Origin: JAHFOW01 sp046350595
GTDB taxonomy: Bacteria; Planctomycetota; Brocadiia; Brocadiales; Brocadiaceae
DNA length: 23,918 nt
Assembly (NCBI GenBank): GCA_046350595.1
Contig: JAXMAC010000058.1
Coordinates: 1 to 23,918 of the forward strand
Direction: 5' to 3'
The notes beneath the pieces were generated by a model. It was given only the letters and a program-made list of their open reading frames with translations, was not told the DNA's origin and did no database searches. Of this stretch, positions 6,965-14,941 are shown piece after piece. How positions within the stretch are numbered: position 1 is the first letter of the stretch; the number at the start of each line of letters is the position of its first letter. Made by a program: the position numbers and the translations under genes.

Positions 6965-9079
6965 ATGTCCTATAAAAAAAGAACTTTATTTTACCCATTT
7001 TTAGTTACGCCCCTGATTATTTTTTTCAGTGTTTTTTTGGGTGTCTCCATATCCGGTAACATAAAAATATATTGTAATGCGTTTCCACAAAAGGGTCTAA
7101 CGTTTATTTCTTCTGCATACGCTGAGGAAGTAAAAGAAAAAAAGATATTGTACTGGACGTGCGGTATGCATCCCTCCGTCAAAATGGACAAGCCGGGCAA
7201 ATGCCCTATTTGTGGCATGGACCTGATTCCTGTATACGAAAAAGGCGCTGGCAAAGAGGAAGAAGGCGCTGCTGCCATGGTAGAACTGAGCGAACGAGCC
7301 CGTAAATTAGCACAGGTCAAAACCGAAACCGTCCAATATCGCTCACTCACAAAAGATATTTACACCGTTGGATTGATTGAGACCGATGAAAGACTCAAGG
7401 CATCTGTTTCGGCATGGATTCCTGGCAGAATTGATAAACTTTTTGTTGATTTTACGGGTACGCAAGTCGTGAAAGGTGAATCTATGGTCTGGATATATAG
7501 TCCGGAGCTTGTATCTACAGAGGAAGAATATCTGTTGGCCATGGAAACCTACGAAAAGGTTAAGGATAGTCCTTTTGATGAAGTGGTAAGCGGCGCACAG
7601 TCATTGGTCGAGGCATCCAAAAAGAGATTACTCTGGTGGGGCATCACAGAAAAACAGATCGAGGCGCTTTCGAAAGATAAAAAGATAAAACAACACACGA
7701 TACTCCATGCTCCCCTGAGTGGTATTGTCATAGAAAAAAAACCATTGGAAGGTCAATATGTCATGCAGGGCGAGATGATATACACGGTTGCCGATCTGTC
7801 AAATGTCTGGATGAAGGCGAATATTTATGAATATGAAATGGCTTGGGTAAAGGTTGGACAGGAAGTAGAAGTCACAACCCCAACGTATCCGGGAGATGTA
7901 TTTGTAGGAACGGTATCTTTTATTGAGCCATTCCTGGATGACAAGACACGTTCCGTGAAGATACGTTGTGATATCCCGAACCGACAGCTAAAACTCAAAC
8001 CCGCCATGTATGTTAACGCCCGCTTACGAATACCTATTGAAGAACTCGAAATGCAGGAAGGAAACTATGTGAGTGGACTGGACTATGTCTGCCCCAATCA
8101 TCCCGAAATAAAGTCTAGCAGACCTGGTGTGTGTCCGGAGGACAATGTGCCCTTTATAAAGTCCCCCCCTGCTCAAGTCGAATTGATTGCCACCAGCGAT
8201 ACAACTGCTCAGGTTGAGTATATATGCCCCATGAAATGTTATACCTCCAAAGAGCCGGGAGATTGTCCCGTGTGTGGGATGAAATTGGAAAAAGTCCCTG
8301 TCAGTAAAAAACAAGAAACGGCAAAAAAAGAACCTGTGGCCAAGACAGAGATCGTGTACGAGTGTCCTATGGAATGTTATGCCTCAAAAACAGACGGTGA
8401 ATGTCCCGTGTGTGGTATGAGACTTGAGAAGAAGGAAATACCTGGAGAAATTTCTGGTGAAAAGTTGGCGTGTATTTGTCCACAGGAATGGGATCCATCT
8501 ACAGCGCCAAAATCATGTCCTCTGTGCGGTATGTTGCTAAAAAAAAGCATAACGACAACCACACCATCGGGTAAAAAAAAGAAGAATATCGTCTACATGT
8601 GTCCCATGTCATGCATGGCATCAGACAAACCAGGTCAATGTACAGAATGTAAAAGACCCCTGGGTCGGTGGGAGGTGAGGGAAGAACCAGGGGCAAAGCT
8701 TAAAAAAGCCGAACTTAAAAAACGCATTGTTTATGGTTGTCCCATGCATCCAGATGTGACTTCTGATAAGCCTGCTGACTGTAATAAGTGCGGTATGCGC
8801 CTTGAGAAAACAACACAGGCGCTTGCCATACCAGCAACGGCAGTGTTAGATACGGGTATACGAAAGGTCGTGTATATCGATAAAGGTAATGGGCAATATA
8901 GGGGAAAAGAAGTCCTTCTCGGTCCGAAGGCAGGCGATTATTATCCTGTACTGGACGGTTTGGAAGAAGGCGATAAGGTAGTAACTGCCGCCAATTTCCT
9001 CATAGATTCACAAAGTCAGCTCACAGGCGGCGCCAGCGCCCTGTACGGGGGCGCGATGGAGTTCAAAGAAGAAAAATAA
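6965..9079 (+). CDS. CusB-like RND periplasmic adaptor with seven heavy-metal-binding Cys motifs
   Basis: The membrane-fusion subunit that links an RND metal pump to TolC. It has 704 aa; E. coli CusB has about 400. An N-terminal hydrophobic segment (9-31) and a possible cleavage after SSAYA (about 53) target it to the periplasm. A first metal-binding motif, YWTCGMHP...GKCPICGMDL, lies at 63-90. HlyD/CusB core: lipoyl-like strands and hairpin about 130-280 (WIPGRIDKLFVDFTG; HAPLSGIVIEKKPLEGQYV), beta-barrel about 280-358. Six further YxCPM...CPxCGMxL motifs then follow at about 374-398, 419-443, 465-489, 503-527, 544-569 and 590-615. The one at 374 and the one at 544 lack the second CxxC pair's full set. 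The C-terminal membrane-proximal domain resumes at about 618-690. Three such motifs would already be unusual. The start follows AAGGGATTG. Metal is probably Cu(I)/Ag(I). Confidence 0.9.
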   Translation: MSYKKRTLFYPFLVTPLIIFFSVFLGVSISGNIKIYCNAFPQKGLTFISSAYAEEVKEKKILYWTCGMHPSVKMDKPGKCPICGMDLIPVYEKGAGKEEEGAAAMVELSERARKLAQVKTETVQYRSLTKDIYTVGLIETDERLKASVSAWIPGRIDKLFVDFTGTQVVKGESMVWIYSPELVSTEEEYLLAMETYEKVKDSPFDEVVSGAQSLVEASKKRLLWWGITEKQIEALSKDKKIKQHTILHAPLSGIVIEKKPLEGQYVMQGEMIYTVADLSNVWMKANIYEYEMAWVKVGQEVEVTTPTYPGDVFVGTVSFIEPFLDDKTRSVKIRCDIPNRQLKLKPAMYVNARLRIPIEELEMQEGNYVSGLDYVCPNHPEIKSSRPGVCPEDNVPFIKSPPAQVELIATSDTTAQVEYICPMKCYTSKEPGDCPVCGMKLEKVPVSKKQETAKKEPVAKTEIVYECPMECYASKTDGECPVCGMRLEKKEIPGEISGEKLACICPQEWDPSTAPKSCPLCGMLLKKSITTTTPSGKKKKNIVYMCPMSCMASDKPGQCTECKRPLGRWEVREEPGAKLKKAELKKRIVYGCPMHPDVTSDKPADCNKCGMRLEKTTQALAIPATAVLDTGIRKVVYIDKGNGQYRGKEVLLGPKAGDYYPVLDGLEEGDKVVTAANFLIDSQSQLTGGASALYGGAMEFKEEK

Positions 9080-9083
9080 AGTT

Positions 9084-9289
9084 GAAACCACAGATTTCTT
9101 GGCGCAGCGAAGCCGCAACCAAATTCGAAATACGAATATCGAAATATGAAACAAATTCAAATGACAAAAAACTCAATGCTCAAAACTTTACGTAAGCATA
9201 ATCTAATCAATGCCTTACAGTTATGCATTTTGAAAAACACGCAGAAAAAACAAGAAGTTGATGGATTGTAGTACAGATTACACAGATGG
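9084..9289 (+). repeat. Long direct repeat, copy A (about 205 bp)
   Basis: This arm matches 18347-18549 in the same orientation with only about five or six differences over about 205 bp by eye. It starts with the AAACCACAGATTTC end motif, then has an inverted GGTTGCGGC hairpin motif (9101-9120), an AT-rich stretch with CGAAATA/CGAATAT repeats, and ends at the ACAGATTACACAGAT motif. It is non-coding on both strands as far as I can see. The two copies lie 9.2 kb apart and bracket the RND pump, the decayed genes, the 1.7 kb element and the second TolC gene. Confidence 0.9.
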
Positions 9290-9340
9290 AAAACATTCAA
9301 TACAAAAAAATGGATAGAACAAAAATCCGTTGACAAATAC

Positions 9341-9706
9341 ATGGATAAAGATATAAGAACACATACAATTATTGGGGCCGCAATGGAGGTTCATACCATT
9401 ATTGGACCAGGACATCTGGAAGCAGTATACCAGGAATGTTTGGAGATCGAGTTTGCATTAAGAAAAATTCCATTTGTTTCTCAACCTCGACTGGAAATAT
9501 TTTATAAAGAACAAAAATTAAAAAAATATTATGTTCCTGATTTCATTGTTTACAATGAAGTTGTAGTTGAAATAAAAGCAGAGCAATCTTTGTCGAAGGT
9601 TGACGAAGCACAATTAATAAATAGCCTTATTATTAGTTGCCATAGCACAGGATTGCTTTTAAACTTTGGCGAGGAATCCCTTCGTTATAGAAGATTTAAA
9701 AATTAA
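9341..9706 (+). CDS. GxxExxY family protein (PD-(D/E)XK-like)
   Basis: A 121-aa member of the GxxExxY family (TIGR04256/PF13366 type), whose fold is related to PD-(D/E)XK nucleases and whose function is not established. Visible motifs: the name-giving GHLEAVY (G24, E27, Y30), then VPDFIVYN with D67, and VVVEIKA with E77 and K79, giving a D-(x)9-ExK catalytic-type set. The C-terminal part ends LLLNFGEESLRYRRF, as usual for the family. It interrupts the adaptor-pump operon and lies within an inverted-repeat cassette, so it is probably a passenger rather than a pump component. No strong ribosome binding site is visible. Confidence 0.88.
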   Translation: MDKDIRTHTIIGAAMEVHTIIGPGHLEAVYQECLEIEFALRKIPFVSQPRLEIFYKEQKLKKYYVPDFIVYNEVVVEIKAEQSLSKVDEAQLINSLIISCHSTGLLLNFGEESLRYRRFKN

Positions 9707-9796
9707 ATTTTATCAAAATAGATTCCAGAGATTTGACGATATAACAAAATAATCTGTGTAATCTGTGAAATCTGTGGTTTCAATTTATTAAATAAT

Positions 9797-12700
9797 ATGA
9801 TCAACAAACTCATTGAACTTTGTCTGAAGAACCGGTTTCTCGTCATCTGCTTTTACCTCATGGTGATGTTTGGTGGCGTCTTTGGACTGAAGAATGTCAA
9901 CATGGACGTCATCCCCGATATTGGGGAAAACCAGTGCATCGTCTTTACCGATTGGCCAGGACGCAGTCCCCAGAACGTGGAAGATCAGGTCACCTATCCC
10001 CTTACGGTAAATCTGTTGGGTGTGCCTGGCGTAAAGGTTATACGATCCCAATCGGGATTTGGTTTTTCCATGATATTTATTATATTCCAGGATAAAACCG
10101 ATTTTTACTGGGCACGTTCCCGTGTATTGGAGCGATTAAACTTCGTCCAAACCCTCCTTCCGAAAGATGTCGTTGCAAGATTAGGTCCTGATGCTACAGG
10201 ACTCGGCCAGATATTCTGGTATACGGTGGAAGGTGAAGGATATGACCTGGGACAATTGCGGTCTATTCAGGATTGGTACATCCGCTACCAACTGAATGCC
10301 GTTGAAGGCGTCTCTGAAGTGGCAGGGGTGGGTGGTTTTGTCAAACAATATCAGGTTGATGTCGACCCCAATAAACTTTTGGCATATAACATGACGGTCG
10401 GCATGGTGTATGACGCCGTTGGTAAAAGCAATATAGACGTAGGCGCCAAGGTGGTAGAAAATAACAATATGGAATTTATCATCCGTGGCCTTGGATTTAT
10501 AAAGGGCGTTGAGGATATCGAAAACATCACCGTGGGTAGCTACAACGGTGTACCCATATTTGTCAAAAACATAGCTACTGTCCAGGTGGGTGGCGATTTC
10601 AGACGTGGGGCATTGGACAAGGAAGGCGCTGCCGTTGCGGGTGGGATTGTTATCATGCGTCAGGGCCAAAATCCCTTAGAGGTAATTAAAAGGGTAAAAA
10701 AGAAGATCAAAGAAATAGAACCCGGATTACCGCCCGGCGTAAAAATTGTGCCTTTTTACGACAGAGAAGGACTCATAACGCGTGTTATCGATACCCTCAA
10801 AGATGCGCTCATAGAAGAAATTATTGTTACCTCCATTGTTGTCATAATATTCCTGTTGCACGTCCGGAGTATTTTTATCTGCTGTCTTGGATTTCCCATA
10901 TCCATACTCATTTCATTCCTGTGTATGTATTATATGGGTATTGACTCAAACATTATGTCCCTCACGGGTATTGCTATTGCTATTGGCGAGGTGAGTGATA
11001 TGTCCATAGTTATGGCGGAAAATATCTATAGAAACCTCATCGAACAAAAGGACAAAAAAAGCCGGGCCGAAATCATCTTTGACGCATCGAAGGAAGTCGG
11101 CGGCTCAATATTTTTCGCAGCCTTGACAACTATTTTTATGTTCTTCCCGGTATTTGGACTCACAGGACAGGAAGGAAAACTCTTTACGCCCCTGGCCTGG
11201 ACAAAGACCATTGCTATCGGGTCATCGGTTATCATGGCGATTACCCTGACGCCGGTACTTTGTACCTTTCTCTTAAAAGGCAAACTGAAACCGATGGAAG
11301 ATAATTATGCCTCAAGGATGCTCCTGAGTGGATATCAGCCTGTCCTCCGTTGGGTACTCGATCATAAAAAAACATTTCTGGCCATCCCGCTCGTCATCGT
11401 TATTTCATCCATCTTTGTCGCAAAAAGGATTGGAAGGGAATTTATGCCTCCCCTTGATGAAGGCTCGATCCTCTTTATGCCTGTAATGTTGCCGTGTGTG
11501 TCATTGACTGAGGCCATTGAAATCTGTAAGAAACAAGATGCAATTATTAAATCTTTGCCAGAAGTGGACACAGTTGTTGGGAAAATAGGCAGGGCTGAGA
11601 CCCCCACAGACCCGGCGCCTGTCGAGATGTTTGAAACCGTTGTTGCCTTAAAACCAAAAGAGGAATGGCGTAAAAAGAAGATCGAGTACAAATTCCTGAA
11701 TTATATACCTTCCTTTATCCACCCTGTCTTCCATTGGATTCTCCCTGATGAACGGAGGATTACGAAACAGGAAATCATCAGGGAAATGGATGAAGCAACG
11801 AGGATACCTGGCGTGGCAAATATATGGACTCAACCGATCGTGAACCGGATTGATATGCTGTCAACCGGTATACGTACATCAGTTGGCGTCAAGGTCTTTG
11901 GAACTGACCTTAACGTTATACAACAATTGGCCCTTGACGTAGAAAAGGCGCTGCGTGATGTCCCCGGAGTGGCAGACCTTTACGCGGAGCGAGTTACCGG
12001 AAAACCCTATCTGGAATATAAAATTAAACGTGAGGAAATTGCACGCTATGGCATCAATAAGGGATGTCCAGGATATAATCGAGAATGCTATTGGTGGAGA
12101 AAACATTACGACAACGATTGAGGGTCGTGAACGATACCCCATACGGGTCAGATATAGTCGGGAATGCCGTGATAACTTTGACGCATTGAAAAGGATTTAT
12201 ACCCAGTTCATCGGGGGCGCTTATCCCTATTACGCAGGTTACGGATATCCGCTACGTCATGGGACCATCCATGCCAGCAGTGAAAATGCCCTTTTGCGCG
12301 CCTACGTTCTCATGAACGTCCGTGGCAGAGACCCTATGAGCTTCGTGGAAGAGGCATCAAAGGTTGTATCAAAAAGTCATGTTGCGAAAGGGTACTTTAT
12401 CCAGTGGAGCGGTCAGTATGAAAATCAGATCAGGGCAAAAAAAGATTACAAATTCTTGTGCCTTTAGCAATGTTTGTTGGTTTTCTCCTTATTTTTATGG
12501 CATTCAAATCTTTTTCCACAAACGATGTTTATCTTATTTGCAGGGATTCCCACAGCCATTGCGGGCGGTGTCTGGCTTCAATATTTATTTGGTTATAACT
12601 TTAGTGTTGCTGTATGGGTAGGCTTTATCTCCATTTTTGGTATTGTGGATGACGATTCCGTGCTCATTACAACCTACATCAACGATTTATTCGGCGAAAG

Positions 12701-12998
12701 AAAGATGAAAACCATCCAGGACATCCGTCACACAATCCTGATGGCAGGTACGAAAAGGATAAGACCATGCATGATGACAGCGGCCACCACATTTATCGGC
12801 CTCGTCCCCATCCTCTGGGAAACCGGCGCTGGCGCAGAAGTCGCCAAACCCATGGCGATCCCCTCTATTGGTGGCATGGCCATGGCGCTCGTCAGCGTCT
12901 TCATCATCCCCTGCCTGAACGCCTGGCACAAGGAACACAGGTTTAAAAAGGCATTACAGAAAGATCCTAGTATTGCCGAAACTGGAATTATTGTGTAG
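9797..12998 (+). pseudogene. CusA/CzcA-family heavy-metal RND efflux pump, frameshifted in its last third
   Basis: The proton-driven inner-membrane pump of the efflux system. The first frame is intact for about 750 codons: MINKLIELCLKNRFLVICFY, the GENQCIVFTDWPGRSPQNVEDQVTYPL porter block, and TM4 with AIGEVSDMSIVMAENI, where the proton-relay Asp is kept although flanking residues differ from CusA (AMVDAAIVMIEN). Downstream the expected CusA sequence continues only by changing frame near 12058, 12198, 12278, 12440 (A7 run) and 12521 (AAA run). The pieces read IRDVQDIIENAIGG, then IPSSSGALIPITQVTDIRY, SENALLRAYVLMNVRGRD, LQILVPLAMF and TMFILFAGIPTAIAGGVW, ending NAWHKEHRF. The inferred indels (-2, -2, -1, -1, +1) restore a frame of 1,068 codons, normal for the family. 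Either real decay or a local sequence-quality problem; the rest of the gene looks functional. Confidence 0.85.
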
Positions 12999-13329
12999 TT
13001 TTACACATCATATAGTTGGCATCTTTATTGCTCATATTACTCCTAATCATTCATCATACTCTTAAAATTGAAAGGGGTTAACAAATAAAATCGATATAAA
13101 CCGATATAAATAGGGGAGAAATAGCTTTCCCTAAATATTGATTATGGGCTTTAAAAAAACTAAATGAGACAAATATATCTAAAAGTATAGAATAGTTCGT
13201 CTAAAATATTGGATAACTATTTCGAGGCTTTAATAACTGGGTAAAATGAAATGCATGAAATTTCAGTAGCTTCGCTGAGAGCGTTCTTGGGAAGCCTGTC
13301 TAATTTCATAAATTAAGGAGGAGAAGGAA
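12999..13329. other. AT-rich non-coding gap, possible structured leader
   Basis: I see no credible ORF here. The left part contains the short repeat CGATATAAA (twice near 13092-13110). The right part has ATGAAATT (near 13255) and AATTTCAT (near 13302) as inverted arms around a GC-richer core, just before a strong GGAGG ribosome binding site at about 13317. This could be a folded 5' leader of the following gene; I cannot match it to a known riboswitch class. Confidence 0.3.
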
Positions 13330-13656
13330 ATGGTAAAGAAATCAGGGCTTACTTTTATTATTGTAGGTGGGTTGATTTGCAGTATTGGTACTTTCAATAT
13401 TGCATCTGTTAGATCTGTGATGGCTGAAGAAACGCATCACAAAGAACACAAAGAAGAAGAGCACGGAATGACAGGTTCAGAAGGATAATCAGGTAAGGAA
13501 CCAACTAAGGTTGAACACAAGCATAAAGAGCCGAAGGGTGGAACGGGTGGTGAAGCAAAAACCCATGCTAAAGGGCACGAAGAAGAGGAACATGGAATGA
13601 CAGGTGCAGAAGGAGAAGCAGGTGCAAAAGAAAAAAAAGAAGAGAAAAAGAAATGA
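13330..13656 (+). pseudogene. His/Glu/Lys-rich secreted protein with an in-frame stop
   Basis: ATG at 13330 follows a very strong ribosome binding site (AAGGAGGAGAAGGAA). The frame begins with a signal peptide (MVKKSGLTFIIVGGLICSIG...SVMA), then a charged low-complexity region with EETHHKEHKEEEHGMTGSEG. A TAA at 13486-13488 ends it at 52 residues. Beyond it the same frame stays open for 55 more codons, to TGA at 13654, and repeats the motif EEEHGMTGAEGEAGAKE. Aligning the two internal repeats, GGA-TAA-TCA-GGT faces GGA-GAA-GCA-GGT, so the stop probably arose by one G-to-T change in a Glu codon. The His-rich sequence suggests periplasmic metal binding, which fits its place after the pump, but no family is recognised. 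The 52-aa product may still be made. Confidence 0.6.
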
Positions 13657-13754
13657 AGGGAAAGATACCTGAGGAATGTCGATGAGTGAGATAATATGAC
13701 ATTCTTCGTCCAGGTTGAAGAAGGATTATTCGTATGAGTATTCGGCAGGATAGT

Positions 13755-13787
13755 ACAAAAAGGCAATTCTTTGAATTGCCTTTTTGT
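13755..13787 (+). terminator. Strong Rho-independent terminator
   Basis: ACAAAAAGGCAATTC and GAATTGCCTTTTTGT form a perfect 15-bp stem with a TTT loop, followed by more T. It ends the pump/His-rich unit and, being symmetric with an A-tract on the left, could also work in the other direction. Confidence 0.9.
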
Positions 13788-13922
13788 TTTTCAAAAATTA
13801 CCGGAGCGGTCATTTTTTTAAGGAAATGAGTTATGCCACGGGAATTAACTCGTGGTAACGGCTCAATAACACCGTTCTGCAAAAAAACACCTGCCGGGTT
13901 GATTAATCGCACGGGAAATTAG

Positions 13923-14087
13923 TGGCAACTGTGGGTAACCAAAAGTCTTTCGGATTTTGCTGACCTGCCACATGATGCGGTCGAACTCTCTAAGCGCGGC
14001 CTTTTGATTCTCCGCACGCTGACCGATAATCACGGTGGCATTATTACCGCCAATGACTCGAACATTCAGCAATTACAAAAACAATGA
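13923..14087 (+). pseudogene. Remnant resembling a GH15 glucoamylase N-terminal catalytic segment
   Basis: A 54-codon open stretch with no start codon reads LWVTKSLSDFADLPHDAV, then ELSKRGLLILRTLTDNHGG and IITANDSNIQ before a TGA. This resembles the start of the catalytic domain of bacterial/archaeal GH15 glucoamylases, which read roughly YxRSLLVLRTxxDNxGAIIAANDSD before the YxxxWPRD block. The expected continuation is missing; instead the DNA runs into the methyltransferase frame at about 14065-14085. I therefore read it as a truncated gene fragment joined to unrelated sequence. The family call is from memory of the motif and is moderate at best. The 135 bp to its left hold no gene, only a small dyad CCACG/CGTGG at 13836-13855. 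Confidence 0.4.
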
Positions 14088-14703
14088 GTATGCAGTTATC
14101 AAAGAATATGCCAGTCTTGCTCCTGGGTATGACAGACGATGGTCCTTTTATATTAACGCAACACTCCGGGAGACATTGAAACGATTGGATATTAATCCAA
14201 ACGACAGGATATTAGATATTGGATGCGGGACGGGTTCTCTACTTCAGGCAATCACCGAAAGTTATCCACTGGTTAAAGTAGTTGGTGTTGACCTTGGTTG
14301 TAGAGATGCTCAAGATCGCCAAAAACAAGCAGATCAAGGATAGTCCCCTTATTGCTAGTCAGGCCAGGTGTTTACCGTTTCACTCTGAAAGTTTCGATGT
14401 GGTAGTTTCCTGTAACGCCTTTCATTATGTGCGCAATCCTGAAAAATGTTTGGTAGAGATCGCTCGTGTCCTCAAACCACAGGGGTAGAATCGCTATTAC
14501 CGATTGGTGTGACGATTATATTGCATGTCGTTTCTGTGATCTATTCTTACGTGTGTTTAATCGTGCCCACTTTAAAACATGGCCGACGTGCTTGCGAACG
14601 CCTGCTTCGAAATGCCGGTTATAACAATGTACGGGTTGAACGATACAAGATCAACTGGTTATGGGGACTTATGACAGCAAAGGCACAAGCCAATCACGAT
14701 TAG
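14035..14703 (+). pseudogene. SAM-dependent class I methyltransferase, broken by frameshifts
   Basis: A small-molecule or arsenite/ubiquinone-type class I methyltransferase in pieces. Piece 1 reads EYAVIKEYASLAPGYDRRWSF then DRILDIGCGTGSLLQAI (motif I). After a shift near 14297, piece 2 reads EMLKIAKNKQIKDSPLIASQ, FDVVVSCNAFHYVRNPEKC, VLKPQG. After a shift in the G4 run at 14482-14485, piece 3 reads RIAITDWCDDYIACRFCDLF and FNRAHFKT. After a shift near 14577, piece 4 reads GRRACERLLRNAGYNNVRVE and YKINWLWGLMTAKA. Reassembled, about 210 residues look complete. The N-terminal start is unclear because the gene overlaps the preceding fragment. The true substrate is unknown. Like the pump, it may be real decay or a sequence-quality artefact. 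Confidence 0.75.
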
Positions 14704-14714
14704 CAATACGGTAT

Positions 14715-14740
14715 AGACAAAACACTTTAAGCTTTTGTCT
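14715..14740. terminator. Possible terminator hairpin
   Basis: AGACAAAA and TTTTGTCT are perfect 8-bp inverted arms around a 10-nt loop containing CTTTAAG. It lies 12 nt after the methyltransferase remnant. There is no clear T-tract beyond the stem, so terminator function is uncertain. Confidence 0.35.
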
Positions 14741-14817
14741 GTAAATATGAAATTTGTTAAATTCGTTTTTCCACTTTTGAGTAGTATTCCTGCCGTCTTT
14801 TAAAAAGGGGAATGACA

Positions 14818-14941
14818 ATGATTGCACGGATAGTAACAACTGTTTTGTATTTGACACTATTGACGAGTTGTGCAAGCCAGACACTTCAACTACCGATATC
14901 TACCGACGACCCGGCAAATCCGAACGCTCCGGAATCTGTAC
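14818..14941 (+). pseudogene. Heavy-metal-binding lipoprotein, 5' part (interrupted by 1.7 kb element)
   Basis: The first 40 codons of a lipoprotein gene. AAGGGG lies 7 nt before the ATG at 14818 (an in-frame ATG at 14812 is too close to it). The N-terminus MIARIVTTVLYLTLLTSCAS is a lipoprotein signal with lipobox LTSC, followed by a Pro/Asn-rich linker ending DDPANPNAPES. The frame is then broken at GTAC (14938-14941) by the inserted element. The rest continues at 16669. Similar small lipoproteins that carry one YxCPMHPxxx...CPxCGM motif precede TolC and multicopper-oxidase genes in metal-resistance clusters, which is the arrangement here. Confidence 0.8.

Larger units (their letters stand above)
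9084..9781. mobile_element. Inverted-repeat-bounded cassette carrying a GxxExxY gene
   Basis: GAAACCACAGATTTC (9084-9098) and GAAATCTGTGGTTTC (9767-9781) are perfect 15-bp inverted repeats bounding about 700 bp that contain only the GxxExxY gene. The right arm extends inward as repeated CTGTG units (9751-9781). On the left, the matching inner half (ACAGATTACACAGAT) sits 170 bp further in, at about 9273-9287, so the left arm looks split by an insertion. The left 205 bp recur almost unchanged at 18347-18549 without the gene. The unbroken form of the end repeat occurs at 22540-22569. No transposase is encoded, so any movement would be in trans or by recombination. Confidence 0.6.

Noticed and set aside
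8024..8314. Minus-strand ORFs opposite the adaptor and pump genes
   Set aside because: They mirror codon bias of the strongly supported plus-strand genes and have no recognisable domain.
13836..13855. CCACG/CGTGG dyad as a terminator or attachment site
   Set aside because: The stem is only five exact pairs with no T-tract and no partner copy seen in the window.
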